NCBI RefSeq assembly: GCF_042676065.1 | Contig: NZ_JBHTJO010000001.1 | Span: 1,116,001 to 1,180,000, forward strand | Direction of reading: 5' to 3' | Length of the DNA: 64,000 nucleotides | From: Methyloligella solikamskensis | GTDB lineage: Bacteria; Pseudomonadota; Alphaproteobacteria; Rhizobiales; Methyloligellaceae | Shown: positions 34,155-42,664 of the stretch, in pieces | Layout: each line of letters starts with the position of its first letter | How positions within the stretch are numbered: the first letter of the stretch is position 1 | Notes under the pieces: generated by a model | Told to the model about the DNA's origin: nothing | What the model saw: the letters and a program-made list of their open reading frames with translations, nothing else | Databases searched by the model: none | Made by a program: the position numbers and the translations under genes

Positions 34155-35285
34155 CTATACGGATGCCCGGGCCGACCCAGCGGCGTCCTCGTCCGCAGAT
34201 CTCTGTGGGGAGGCAGTGGCGATGCGCTGGCGATACTCTTGGGGGCTCATGCCGGTGGCGTTGCGGAAGGCGCGGGCGAAATGCGCCGAATCCGAATAGC
34301 CGAGCGCTTCGGAAATTGCAGTGACGGTCGCGTCCGTATTGCGTAGCAGCTCCGAGGCGCGCTTGTTTCGCATGGCATTGGAGAGGCTGCGGAAGTCGGT
34401 TCCTTCCCGGTTGAGCTCGCGCTGCAGGGTCCGAACGCTCGTATTGATCGATCGTGCAGCGCTCTCGATGGAGACCTGGCCCGCCAGAACCTGAGACCAT
34501 ATCTGCTGAAGAACGATGTCTTGCAGCCCGGTCAGGTTGAGGCACTCAACGCGCGCCCGCGCGAGATCTTCCGGTGTGATCAGCCTACGGGCGGCGTGAT
34601 GTGCGGGGCCGTTGTTCAGCCGGTGGGACTCCACACAGACCGAAACGGTCGGTGCATCGAACACGACCGGGCACTGAAAAATGTCCTCGAAAATCTCCGG
34701 ATGGCGCGGTTTCGGGATGTCGAGCTCGATGCGGACCGGACGCCAGTGACTGGGCAGGAACATCCTGCAGATGCTGAGGACTGCGCCGGCCGAGCCGCAA
34801 GCGACGTGCTGATATCCCGGCTGTCCCTTCGCAGCGCTGGCGTAGCTCACGCGCGCAACGTCATCGGCGACCACGACCGAGAACACATCCCCTTTGCTAT
34901 GAAATCCGACCGTCGCGATTGCTCGCTGCAGTGCCTCGCCGAGCGTGACGGCCCCGAGGATATATTCTCCCCAGCAGCCGTAATTCGCGATGGACAGGAA
35001 CGGGGCCACCGTCAGACCGAAGAATTCTTCGCCGGCGAGTTTTGCGACGGCTTCCCCGAAGGTGGTCATGGTGATGTGGGGGATGAAGCAATCCTGATCC
35101 TCGATCGCTTCGATATCCAGGAGGGCGGCTTGGTTGGCGCGCCGGAGCACGCTTTCGCCGAATGCGTCGCGGACGAAAGCAGGGATGCCCGCCAACGCTG
35201 CCACACAGAGCAGGGACGTCGAGCCCAGCGGCGATACGGTCGAAAGTTTCCTGGCCGTTGGCGCAAAATGGCTGGTCGGCTGCAT
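34155..35285 (-). CDS. AraC-family transcriptional regulator
   Basis: The roughly 376-residue protein has an N-terminal arabinose-binding/OruR-like sensor domain and a C-terminal two-helix-turn-helix AraC domain: SIESAARSINTSVRTLQREL is the first HTH, and VTAISEALGYSDSAHFARAF with FRNATGMSPQEYRQ the second. It is divergent from the DUF1254 locus and is its likely regulator. The frame runs further upstream and would overlap the divergent gene; the ATG beginning MQPTSHF is preferred, but no strong SD settles it. Confidence 0.85.
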   Translation of the reverse strand: MQPTSHFAPTARKLSTVSPLGSTSLLCVAALAGIPAFVRDAFGESVLRRANQAALLDIEAIEDQDCFIPHITMTTFGEAVAKLAGEEFFGLTVAPFLSIANYGCWGEYILGAVTLGEALQRAIATVGFHSKGDVFSVVVADDVARVSYASAAKGQPGYQHVACGSAGAVLSICRMFLPSHWRPVRIELDIPKPRHPEIFEDIFQCPVVFDAPTVSVCVESHRLNNGPAHHAARRLITPEDLARARVECLNLTGLQDIVLQQIWSQVLAGQVSIESAARSINTSVRTLQRELNREGTDFRSLSNAMRNKRASELLRNTDATVTAISEALGYSDSAHFARAFRNATGMSPQEYRQRIATASPQRSADEDAAGSARASV

Positions 35286-35399
35286 CCGCTCATGGTCCCT
35301 AGCCACCGCAGCACAACCGCTGGTTCCACGACGGAAGCAAGATTCCATTCCCGTCGAGCGTGCTGCTTTGCACCAATAATCTAGATCAGGGAGTGCCCA

Positions 35400-35924
35400 A
35401 TGACTAGCAGAGTCCAAGTCGGCGTTGCCGTCGTGGCTGCCTTCACCGTCGCTCTTCTCGGGATAGCAGCATCTATGGCCGCCGAGACCAAGAAAGCCGA
35501 TTTTCTGTTTGTCCAGAGTGCCGACAGCATGAGTTTCGACCCCGACTCTAAGAGACTTACGCTCAAGGGGGTTAGCCCGGTGACAGTATTTTTCACCGAT
35601 CGTCCAGAGCGTATTGCGGGTAATATGAAGACGACCAGGTTCGTGCCGTTCTGGAGTGAGGGGGACGACAGCTTCAAGTCCGACCCGCCCAACGCCGATG
35701 TCTCCATCCTGGAGGGTAATGAGCTGAAGCAGACTGTGGTTGAGCTGCAGGATCCGACGCTCGATGGCGACAACCTCAGCTATACGGTCAAGGTGATCAA
35801 AGGCGAGATGCCGGAAGCCGGGACGGAAGTCGCGGTGTTCATCGACATCATCGGCCGGCCCCTGACGCCCCTGTCCTATGCAGGCGTCGCCCGCCGTACC
35901 TACCGCCGCGCCGTCTTGTACTAG
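35400..35924 (+). CDS. Exported protein of unknown function paired with DUF1254
   Basis: The 174-residue product has a signal peptide (VAVVAAFTVALLGIAASMAA) and a mature beta-rich domain (SADSMSFDPDSKRLTLKGV, VTVFFTDRPERIAG). Proteins with this signature (FTDRPxR) commonly stand next to DUF1254/DUF1214 genes, as here, with the next start 27 bp after its stop. Function is unknown. It should be controlled with the divergent AraC regulator. Confidence 0.75.
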   Translation: MTSRVQVGVAVVAAFTVALLGIAASMAAETKKADFLFVQSADSMSFDPDSKRLTLKGVSPVTVFFTDRPERIAGNMKTTRFVPFWSEGDDSFKSDPPNADVSILEGNELKQTVVELQDPTLDGDNLSYTVKVIKGEMPEAGTEVAVFIDIIGRPLTPLSYAGVARRTYRRAVLY

Positions 35925-35951
35925 GCCATGCCACCAACAGGAGGAAACGTC

Positions 35952-37412
35952 ATGCTTGGTATCGACTACACATTCCGGGCGCTCCGAAACGCGGTCGCGC
36001 CCGCCGTCATTGCGGTCGCCATCATCTCAGGCGCCATGACCGTCACCCCGGCGAAGGCCCTGACCCAGGACGACGCCAACGCCATTGCGACGGAAGCCTA
36101 TCTCTATCTCTATTCCCTCGTGACCATGGACCTGACCCGTCTGCAGTCGACGAATGTCGACAAGGTCGGCGACTTCAAGGGACCGGCAAACGTGTTCGTG
36201 AACGTTCCTGCCTATCCCACAGCCGAGATGAAAACCGTGGTGCGGCCGAACTTCGACACGCTGTATTCGTCTGCGTGGCTGGATCTCACCGATGGGCCGC
36301 TGGTCGTTTCGGTGCCCGATACGGGCGGGCGCTATTATCTAATGCCCATTCTCGACATGTGGACCGACGTGTTCGTCTCGCCGGGCTGGCGGACCACGGG
36401 GACGGGCGCGCAGACCTATCTGATTGCGCCGCCCGGCTGGCGGCCCGATCTGCGAGACAACCTGGCCGAGAAGCTGGAACTGCCGGAAGGGACTCTGCGT
36501 ATCGATGCGCCGACGCCCTACGCTTGGATCATCGGCCGCATCAAGACCGACGGTCCTTCGGACTACGACGCCGTCCACAAGATCCAAGACGCGTTGACGC
36601 TGAAGCCTCTGTCCGAGATGCGCAATAAGGACTGGAAGCCCAGCCCGGCGAAGATCGATCCCGACGTCGACATGAAGACCCCGCCGAAGATCCAGGTCGA
36701 CACGATGTCCGGCGATGCTTTCTTCACCTACGCAGCCGAGCTGCTGAAGCTGCATCCGCCGCACTTCACCGATCAGGCGATCCTGTCTCGCATGGAGCGT
36801 CTCGGTATCGAGCGGGGCGAGAGCTTCGACTTCGAGGACGCCGATCCCGTGGTCAAGAAGGCTATCGAGCAAGCGCCGAAAGCGGCCCAAGAGCTGATGG
36901 CTTGGAAGACTCCGCGGCTGGCCGAGGTCGAGAACCAGTGGTCGATGAACACCGATACGATGGGCGTCTATGGGAACTACTATCTCAAGCGCGCCATCGT
37001 CACCCAGGTCGGTCTGGGTGCAAATCAGCCGGAAGATGCCATCTATCCGCTGAACATCGGCGACAAGGATGGCAAGCCGCTCGACGGCGCCAATAATTAC
37101 ACCATCCATTTCGACAAGGACGAAATCCCGCCTGCGGACGCCTTCTGGTCCATCACGCTCTATGGCCCGAAGGGGTATCAGGTCGAGAATTCACTTAACC
37201 GGTTCGCGGTTTCCAGCTGGATGCCGTTTGCGTTCAACGAGGACGGCTCTCTCGACCTGTACTTCCAGAACGAGAGTCCGGGCAAGGACAAGGAAGCGAA
37301 CTGGCTGCCGGCACCGAAAGGGCCGTTCAACCTGACCATGCGCCTCTATGCACCGAAATCGGCGGCGCTGACGGGCAAGTGGAATCCTCCGCCAGTGACC
37401 AAGGCCGAATAG
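35952..37412 (+). CDS. DUF1254/DUF1214 domain exported protein
   Basis: The 486-residue protein has a signal peptide, an N-terminal DUF1254 domain (AYLYLYSLVTMDLTR, VRPNFDTLYSSAWLDLT) and a C-terminal DUF1214 domain (PPADAFWSITLYGPKGY, DLYFQNESPG). Both domains are common in secreted bacterial proteins of unknown role. An in-frame ATG eight codons earlier is possible, but ACAGGAGGAAACGTC places the SD before ATG 35952. A perfect terminator follows. Confidence 0.9.
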   Translation: MLGIDYTFRALRNAVAPAVIAVAIISGAMTVTPAKALTQDDANAIATEAYLYLYSLVTMDLTRLQSTNVDKVGDFKGPANVFVNVPAYPTAEMKTVVRPNFDTLYSSAWLDLTDGPLVVSVPDTGGRYYLMPILDMWTDVFVSPGWRTTGTGAQTYLIAPPGWRPDLRDNLAEKLELPEGTLRIDAPTPYAWIIGRIKTDGPSDYDAVHKIQDALTLKPLSEMRNKDWKPSPAKIDPDVDMKTPPKIQVDTMSGDAFFTYAAELLKLHPPHFTDQAILSRMERLGIERGESFDFEDADPVVKKAIEQAPKAAQELMAWKTPRLAEVENQWSMNTDTMGVYGNYYLKRAIVTQVGLGANQPEDAIYPLNIGDKDGKPLDGANNYTIHFDKDEIPPADAFWSITLYGPKGYQVENSLNRFAVSSWMPFAFNEDGSLDLYFQNESPGKDKEANWLPAPKGPFNLTMRLYAPKSAALTGKWNPPPVTKAE

Positions 37413-37426
37413 CCTGCAATGACGAC

Positions 37427-37463
37427 GGGGTGCTGCTTTGAAACAGGCAGCACCCCATTTTGC
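37427..37463 (+). terminator. Strong Rho-independent terminator
   Basis: GGGGTGCTGC and GCAGCACCCC form a perfect 10-bp stem around a 10-nt loop, followed by ATTTTGCTCTTG. It ends the DUF1254 transcript and excludes the TTG at 37438 as the start of the next gene. Confidence 0.92.
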
Positions 37464-37518
37464 TCTTGTCTCTATCTCGGCGAAGAAGAAAGTCGATTTG
37501 ATCGCCTGGGGGCTGGAG

Positions 37519-38196
37519 ATGGATCAGAAGCTAACCGAGCTGCGGGAGCGATGGCGCGATCCAACGCTGACCGCGCTCACCATCATGCTCTGCTTGCTGC
37601 TCTTCGTGCTCGCACCGCTGCGCGCGGAGCGGATCCCGGGCGCACAAGAAGCGGGATTCGCGCTTGTCGCCGTGTTGACGGGCGCGGTGCTTCTCCTGAC
37701 AGGAAAGCGCTATGCGATCTGGGCCCTGATTGCCGCCATCCTGCTCGCAGGCTTCGCGGCGATCCACCGGCTCATACAGCCCTCCATGCTGGACGTGTAT
37801 CTCGATGCCGCTGCGTGGCTGCTCCTGAGCCTCGCGCTGATTTTGGAGGTCGGGCGCACGGTGTTCGGCCCGGGGCGGGTGACCTATCACCGGGTCGTCG
37901 GCGCGGTTCTGCTCTACCTGGCGGTGGGGCTCGGCTTCGCGGCCGTCTTTGCCTTCATCGGGGCTGCGTCGGACAAGGCGTTCTCGGGCTTCGTCGTGAG
38001 CGACAGCGCGAACCTCGCCGACGTGCTGATTTATTTCAGCTTCGGTGCGTTGACGGGGATTGGGTCCGGCGACATCACCGCGCTGCACCCGATCGCGCGC
38101 AGCATCGTGCTCCTGGAAGCCATGTTCGGACAGCTCTATCCAGCCACCCTGCTGGCGCGGATCGTGACGCTTGAGATCGAGGATAGGCGGATCTAG
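37519..38196 (+). CDS. K+-channel-like membrane protein with degenerate selectivity filter
   Basis: The 225-residue protein has six or so TM helices and ends in an Ion_trans_2-type pore hairpin: YFSFGALTGIGSGDITALHP followed by the last TM helix (VLLEAMFGQLYPATLLARIV). The canonical filter TVGYGD reads TGIGSGD, with Tyr replaced by Ser. K+ selectivity is therefore doubtful. Start ATG at 37519 is chosen because the longer frame begins inside a terminator. No regulatory domain is fused. Confidence 0.78.
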   Translation: MDQKLTELRERWRDPTLTALTIMLCLLLFVLAPLRAERIPGAQEAGFALVAVLTGAVLLLTGKRYAIWALIAAILLAGFAAIHRLIQPSMLDVYLDAAAWLLLSLALILEVGRTVFGPGRVTYHRVVGAVLLYLAVGLGFAAVFAFIGAASDKAFSGFVVSDSANLADVLIYFSFGALTGIGSGDITALHPIARSIVLLEAMFGQLYPATLLARIVTLEIEDRRI

Positions 38197-38412
38197 GCGT
38201 TCGCGCGGACGATTTGCAAAGGGCGCCCATCGAGGCGTCACCTCAAACTCCGTCCGACAATTCGGTAATATCCCGAACGGGGTAGAGCGCTTCATTGCGT
38301 TCTCGGAAGCGCGCGAAGCCGGTCTATCGCATTCAAACTGAACGGTTTTTCCCATTGCGGTCTCGTTGAGATCCGTGGCGGACGGGTTCGGCCTGCGGCT
38401 TGCCCTCGGATT

Positions 38413-38456
38413 CGCGGTTTGAGACGATCCCGCCCGGAAGGGCACCCTCAAACGCG
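38413..38456 (+). promoter_or_regulatory. Structured leader hairpin of folD
   Basis: CGCG-g-TTTGAG pairs with CTCAAACGCG, enclosing an inner GCCC-GGAA-GGGC tetraloop hairpin. It ends 14 nt before the folD ATG, just ahead of GAAGG. It matches no riboswitch class I can recall, and no U-tract follows. Confidence 0.5.
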
Positions 38457-38470
38457 AAGGATTTGTTTGA

Positions 38471-39382
38471 ATGACGGTGCAAGACACGGCGGAGATCATC
38501 GATGGGAATGCGATCGCGGCGAAGATCCGCGGCGGGCTGAAGGCGCGGGTCGACAAGCTCGTGGCGGCGGCTGGGTGGCGGCCGACACTTGCGGTGATCC
38601 GAGTCGGCGAGGATCCCGCCTCGATCGTCTATGTCGGGCGCAAGGTGCGCGCCTGCGAAGAGGCAGGGATCGATTCTCGGCAATACGTCTTTCCCGAAGA
38701 CGTCAGCCAGGCGGAGGTGATCGCCACGGTGCGGGAGCTTTCTTCGGCGCCGGACGTCCACGGCATTTTGGTGCAGCTGCCCCTGCCGGAGCATATCGCC
38801 TTGGCGCCGGTGCTCGGCGCGATCAGCGTGGAGAAGGATGTCGACGGCTTCCATCTCTACAATGTCGGCGGGCTGGTGATCGGCGATACCGTCTTTCCGC
38901 CCTGCACGCCCCATGGCGTCATGCTGCTGCTGGATGCGGCAGGCGTCGACGTTTCCGGCAAGAACGCCGTGGTCGTGGGGGCCAGCAACATCGTGGGCAA
39001 ACCCATGGCGCTGATGCTGATGCAGCGGGAGGCAACGGTCTCCATCTGCCACATCAAGACCCGCGACCTCGCCCAGTACACCATCCTGGCCGACATCCTC
39101 ATCCTCGCGGCCGGCTGCCCGAACCTCGTGGTCGGGCCCATGGTGAAGCGCGGGGCCGTAGTGGTCGATGTGGGTATCAACCGTCTGCCCGATGGCAGGC
39201 TGGTGGGGGATTGCGACTTCGACACCGTGAAGGAGCGGGCGTCATTGCTGACGCCGGTGCCCGGCGGCGTCGGCCCCATGACCGTCACCATGCTGTTGGC
39301 CAATACGGTGAAGTCGGCAGAGCGTCATTTTCAGCGGGAAAAGGGACAGGCGGAGACGGTCGGCGAGCCCGAGCCGGCATAG
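38471..39382 (+). CDS. folD: Bifunctional methylenetetrahydrofolate dehydrogenase/cyclohydrolase
   Basis: FolD interconverts 5,10-methylene-THF, methenyl-THF and 10-formyl-THF. The 303-residue protein has both family signatures: IVYVGRKVRACEEAGI, with the catalytic Lys, and the loop VQLPLPEHI; the NADP-binding GASNIVGKPMALMLM and the C-terminal PGGVGPMTVTMLLANT are intact. It is monocistronic behind a structured 5' leader, and convergent with the DUF1206 gene. Confidence 0.97.
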   Translation: MTVQDTAEIIDGNAIAAKIRGGLKARVDKLVAAAGWRPTLAVIRVGEDPASIVYVGRKVRACEEAGIDSRQYVFPEDVSQAEVIATVRELSSAPDVHGILVQLPLPEHIALAPVLGAISVEKDVDGFHLYNVGGLVIGDTVFPPCTPHGVMLLLDAAGVDVSGKNAVVVGASNIVGKPMALMLMQREATVSICHIKTRDLAQYTILADILILAAGCPNLVVGPMVKRGAVVVDVGINRLPDGRLVGDCDFDTVKERASLLTPVPGGVGPMTVTMLLANTVKSAERHFQREKGQAETVGEPEPA

Positions 39383-39408
39383 GTCCGGGTTAGGCGTAGC
39401 CAGCGCCG

Positions 39409-40227
39409 CTACGCCAGATCTGGCTCCGACATGTGGATCTTGCCGTAGATGCCGCGGGAGAGGTTGAAGGCGCCGAAGGCGGCGAGGCCGAGGGCTGTGA
39501 GACCGAGCAGGATCCAACCATAGGGCTGCTCCTGCAGGCTGCGCAGGGCGCCGCCCAGCCCTTCGGCGTTGGACGGGTCGGACTGGTAGCCGGCGACCAT
39601 GAGAAAGATCCCGATCAGCACGAAGACGATGCTGCGCGCGGCGTAACCCACTGTGCCCAGTGTGCCGAGCCAGGCGCTCGGCTCGCCGCGGAGGTCCTCG
39701 CTGAAATCTTCGTTGAAGGCTTTCCAGGCATAGCGCACGCCCACGCCTGCGATGGTGATTCCGGCGGCCGCCACCAGCCATGGGCCGAAGGGTTGGCTTA
39801 GGAGCCAGGCGGTCCAGCCCTTTGCGCCGGAATCGCCGCTGCCGCCGCTGGCAAACCCAAGGGCGAGGGTGATCGCCCACCAGCCCAGGCCGAAATAGAC
39901 CAGGCCGCTGACGACGCAAATGGCGCGCTTGGTGACGGCCTTGGAGCCCGACATGTCGCCGCAATCGGCATCGGTGGTGGCCTGCAGGATGCGCCAGGCG
40001 GCGAAGAAGAGAAGCCCCACACCGACGATCCCTAGAAACACCCAGCCCATGGGCTGGGACAGGAAGGATTGCAGCGCGCCCTTGCTGCCGGTCACGTCGC
40101 CGCCGCTCCCCATAGCGGCAAGCGCGGCGAGCCCACCGACCATCAGATAGGTGAGACCGCGGGCGCTATAGCCGAGCCGCGCCATGGTCTCCAGCATGTT
40201 GCTTGGTTTCGCGTCCGAAGCGTCCAT
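39409..40227 (-). CDS. DUF1206 integral membrane protein
   Basis: The 272-residue protein has six TM helices arranged as three repeats of a two-helix unit, each with YxxRGxxY-like signatures (LGYSARGLTYLMVGGLAAL, AICVVSGLVYFGLGWWAI, VGYAARSIVFVLIGIFLM), diagnostic of DUF1206. Function is unknown. GGGAGG precedes the ATG. The stop lies within a 7-bp inverted repeat shared with the end of folD. Confidence 0.88.
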   Translation of the reverse strand: MDASDAKPSNMLETMARLGYSARGLTYLMVGGLAALAAMGSGGDVTGSKGALQSFLSQPMGWVFLGIVGVGLLFFAAWRILQATTDADCGDMSGSKAVTKRAICVVSGLVYFGLGWWAITLALGFASGGSGDSGAKGWTAWLLSQPFGPWLVAAAGITIAGVGVRYAWKAFNEDFSEDLRGEPSAWLGTLGTVGYAARSIVFVLIGIFLMVAGYQSDPSNAEGLGGALRSLQEQPYGWILLGLTALGLAAFGAFNLSRGIYGKIHMSEPDLA

Positions 40228-40319
40228 GAAGTCGTTGCCTCCCTCGGGCCGCTCGTGAAATGGCGGCCGTCAGCGAAAACAACCATGGCGTCAGGGGCAG
40301 GGTTCCGTTTGGCGCTCGT

Positions 40320-41156
40320 CTAGTGGCCGGTGCCGAAGATCAGGGCGATGGCCGTACCGGCGAACAGCACGCCAAAGGAGATAAGCGTCATCACCCAGAC
40401 GGGCGGTTCGGGATGATGGATCACGGAGCCCGTCTCGGCCGCCATCTTCATCTTCTTCTGCATGTCGGCATCGGATGACATATCCATGCCCTCCATCGCC
40501 GGATCCTTCCTGCGCACGGTCATCATGCCGTGCTTCAGGTGGTGGACGACCAGCCAGTAGTTCATGGGGTAGGCGGCCAGCGCGCCGACCATGAGGGCCA
40601 GGGACATGCGGAACCAGAAGAGCGGCTCGGCCGGATTGTGGGAGGCTTCGTCGCCTGCGAAGGCGAGGGCCGAGACCGGAAACATGCCGCCCATGAGGCA
40701 ATTCATGGAGAGCAGCTCTGAGGTGAAGGTGCCCTTCATGGCCTGCCAGTAGGAGCCGAACATGCCGCCCATGAAGAGCGCCTGGAAGATGGTCCAGCCG
40801 AAGGCGAAGCCCAGCATGTACTCCAGCACCATGTCGGCGGCCATGGGGAGCGCGACCAACGCCCCGATGACAGCGCCGACCAGGATGCCGATCCCGTCGC
40901 CGGCGGCGCAATGCATGGTGGAGCCGAGCGCTTGGCGCCAACGGGCGGCGACGTATTTCTCGTGCAGGCCGGGCAGGGGCTCCCGGCAGCCCAGCACGTA
41001 GAGGAAGGCGCCGAAGGGGCCGGAATAGACGGTGAAGAGGACGAAGGCCCATTTCATCACCGGTTTCTCCGGCGTGGTGCGGATGTCGATGGCGACGAAC
41101 ACGACCGAAAGCGCCGTCAGGATGAACCAGAGCAGCATGACGCCGTCGATAAGCAT
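40320..41156 (-). CDS. DUF4396 integral membrane protein
   Basis: The 278-residue protein has about seven TM helices, a conserved cysteine in HCAAGDGIGI and Met/His-rich segments (MEGMDMSSDADMQKKMKM, HHLKHGMM). DUF4396 proteins often occur near copper and respiratory genes; the Met-rich loop could bind metal, but this is inference. GAGGGGA precedes the ATG. It is monocistronic. Confidence 0.82.
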   Translation of the reverse strand: MLIDGVMLLWFILTALSVVFVAIDIRTTPEKPVMKWAFVLFTVYSGPFGAFLYVLGCREPLPGLHEKYVAARWRQALGSTMHCAAGDGIGILVGAVIGALVALPMAADMVLEYMLGFAFGWTIFQALFMGGMFGSYWQAMKGTFTSELLSMNCLMGGMFPVSALAFAGDEASHNPAEPLFWFRMSLALMVGALAAYPMNYWLVVHHLKHGMMTVRRKDPAMEGMDMSSDADMQKKMKMAAETGSVIHHPEPPVWVMTLISFGVLFAGTAIALIFGTGH

Positions 41157-41248
41157 GAAACGTCCCCTCGGTGCCGCCCGCTTTCGGGGCCGAAGGGAAG
41201 AAGACTAGCGCAATTATGTTGCTGCAACCTTGCGGTGTGAGACTGCGC

Positions 41249-42022
41249 CTAGTCCTTCAGCTGGATCCAGACGGGGGCGTGGTCGGACGACTTCTCCCAG
41301 CTTCGCGCGTCCCGGTCGACGCCGGCGGCTTTGAGGCGCTTGGCGAGGGCGGGGCTCAGGAGAAAGTGGTCAATGCGAAGACCGGCATCGCGCTGAAACG
41401 CGTTCCGCCAGTATTTCCAGAAGGTGTAGATGCGCTCTTTCGGGTGGAGCTTCCTGATGGCGTCGGTCCAGCCTTGGTCGCGCAAGTTCGCAAACGCTTC
41501 GCGCACCTCGGGCCGGAAGAGGGCGTCGTCCTCCCAGCGTTCCGGCGCGTAGACGTCGAGCTCGGTCGGCATGACGTTGAAGTCACCGGCGAGCACGACT
41601 GGTGCGCCGGACTCCAGCAAGTCCTTGGCGTGGGCTGTCAGCCGCTCGAACCATTTCAGCTTGTAGTCGAATTTCGGCCCCGGTGCCGGGTTGCCGTTGG
41701 GCAGATAGAGGCAGGCGACGAGGATGCCGTCGATGGCCGCCTCGATATAGCGGCTCTGATCGTCTTTGGGATCGCCGGGAAGCGCGCGTGCGGTCTCCAC
41801 CGGTTCAGCGCCACGGCTCAGGATCGCGACGCCGTTCCAGCGCGGCTGTCCGTACCAGATGGCGTGATAGCCGGCCTTTTCAATGGCCTCCTCCGGGAAC
41901 TTGTCCTGGGGCGCCTTCAGCTCCTGCAGGCAGACGATGTTGGGCTTTGATTCCTTCAGCCAGCGGAGCAGGATCGGGAGCCGCCCATTGATGCCGTTGA
42001 CGTTGAAGGTGGCGATCTTCAT
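41249..42022 (-). CDS. xth: Exodeoxyribonuclease III
   Basis: The 257-residue AP endonuclease/3' exonuclease works in base-excision repair. Motifs of the exonuclease III family are clear: ATFNVNGINGRL at the N-terminus, the metal-binding Glu in CLQELKAP, VVLAGDFNVMPTELD, and the C-terminal SDHAPVW. Its ATG overlaps the creA stop by 4 bp, so the two are co-translated. Confidence 0.96.
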   Translation of the reverse strand: MKIATFNVNGINGRLPILLRWLKESKPNIVCLQELKAPQDKFPEEAIEKAGYHAIWYGQPRWNGVAILSRGAEPVETARALPGDPKDDQSRYIEAAIDGILVACLYLPNGNPAPGPKFDYKLKWFERLTAHAKDLLESGAPVVLAGDFNVMPTELDVYAPERWEDDALFRPEVREAFANLRDQGWTDAIRKLHPKERIYTFWKYWRNAFQRDAGLRIDHFLLSPALAKRLKAAGVDRDARSWEKSSDHAPVWIQLKD

Positions 42023-42549
42023 TCGGCCTTGGGCGAGGGCTTGTTGTCTTTGCCGTCCTTCGCCGTGTCCGCTTCCGGCCAGGGCAGGATGGGGACGACG
42101 CTCACCGCGTTGGCCGGCGAGCCGTCGATGATCTTCGAGCTCACCGCGAGATAGACGATCGAGTTATGGGCGACGTCGGGGATGCGGTAGATGCGCGTCT
42201 TCTTGAAGAAGATGCTGGTCTTCGAGGTGAAGGCCTGCTCGCGCTCCGGCAGCTTGGAGATGTCGACATCGATGGGGCCGAGCTGGCGGCAGGCGACGGA
42301 GAAGTTGGACGGGTCCTCGTTGAGGCCGAAGGGCTGGCCCCAGCCGCCTTTGCGAGCTTGCGAGATGAAGCAGGCGACGCCCGGCACATCCGGGTCCTCG
42401 AAGCTGGAGACGCAGACCTTGTCATCGGGCGAGAAGAACCGCCAGGTGGTGTCGACGCATTCGAGATCGTCGGCCCGGGCATGGCCGGCCGCCAACAGGG
42501 TGCAGATCAGGCTTGCGCAAAACGCGACCGCAACACCGAGACGTTTCAT
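42019..42549 (-). CDS. creA: CreA family protein
   Basis: The 176-residue protein has a signal peptide ending GHARA and the CreA domain (CVSSFEDPDVPGVACFIS, SNFSVACRQLGPI, FKKTRIYRIPDVAHNSIVYLAVS). Function is unknown in all bacteria. The start is set at the ATG with GAGGAGGAAAGA upstream; the frame extends six codons to a GTG. It shares a transcript and a 4-bp overlap with xth. Confidence 0.9.
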   Translation of the reverse strand: MKRLGVAVAFCASLICTLLAAGHARADDLECVDTTWRFFSPDDKVCVSSFEDPDVPGVACFISQARKGGWGQPFGLNEDPSNFSVACRQLGPIDVDISKLPEREQAFTSKTSIFFKKTRIYRIPDVAHNSIVYLAVSSKIIDGSPANAVSVVPILPWPEADTAKDGKDNKPSPKAE

Positions 42550-42606
42550 TCTTTCCTCCTCGCTCACTTCCGCGCCTCGGAGGTAAGGCCGAAGCCGGAT
42601 GGCGGC

Positions 42607-42645
42607 AATAAAAAAGGCCGGCGCGCATCAAACGCACCGGCCTTT
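42607..42645 (-). terminator. Rho-independent terminator of the OmpA-family gene
   Basis: On the minus strand AAAGGCCGG and CCGGCCTTT pair around a 15-nt loop and run into TTTTTTATT. It follows the OmpA-family stop. Confidence 0.9.
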
Positions 42646-42664
42646 GTCGTTTCTGGTCCGATCC

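Noticed and set aside
38197..38412. Possible ZTP or THF-type riboswitch far upstream of folD
   Set aside because: I could not find the conserved bases of either aptamer; only the proximal hairpin is reported.
39393..39415. GGCGTAG/CTACGCC inverted repeat between folD and the DUF1206 gene
   Set aside because: It overlaps a stop codon and has no T-run on either strand; too weak to call a terminator.
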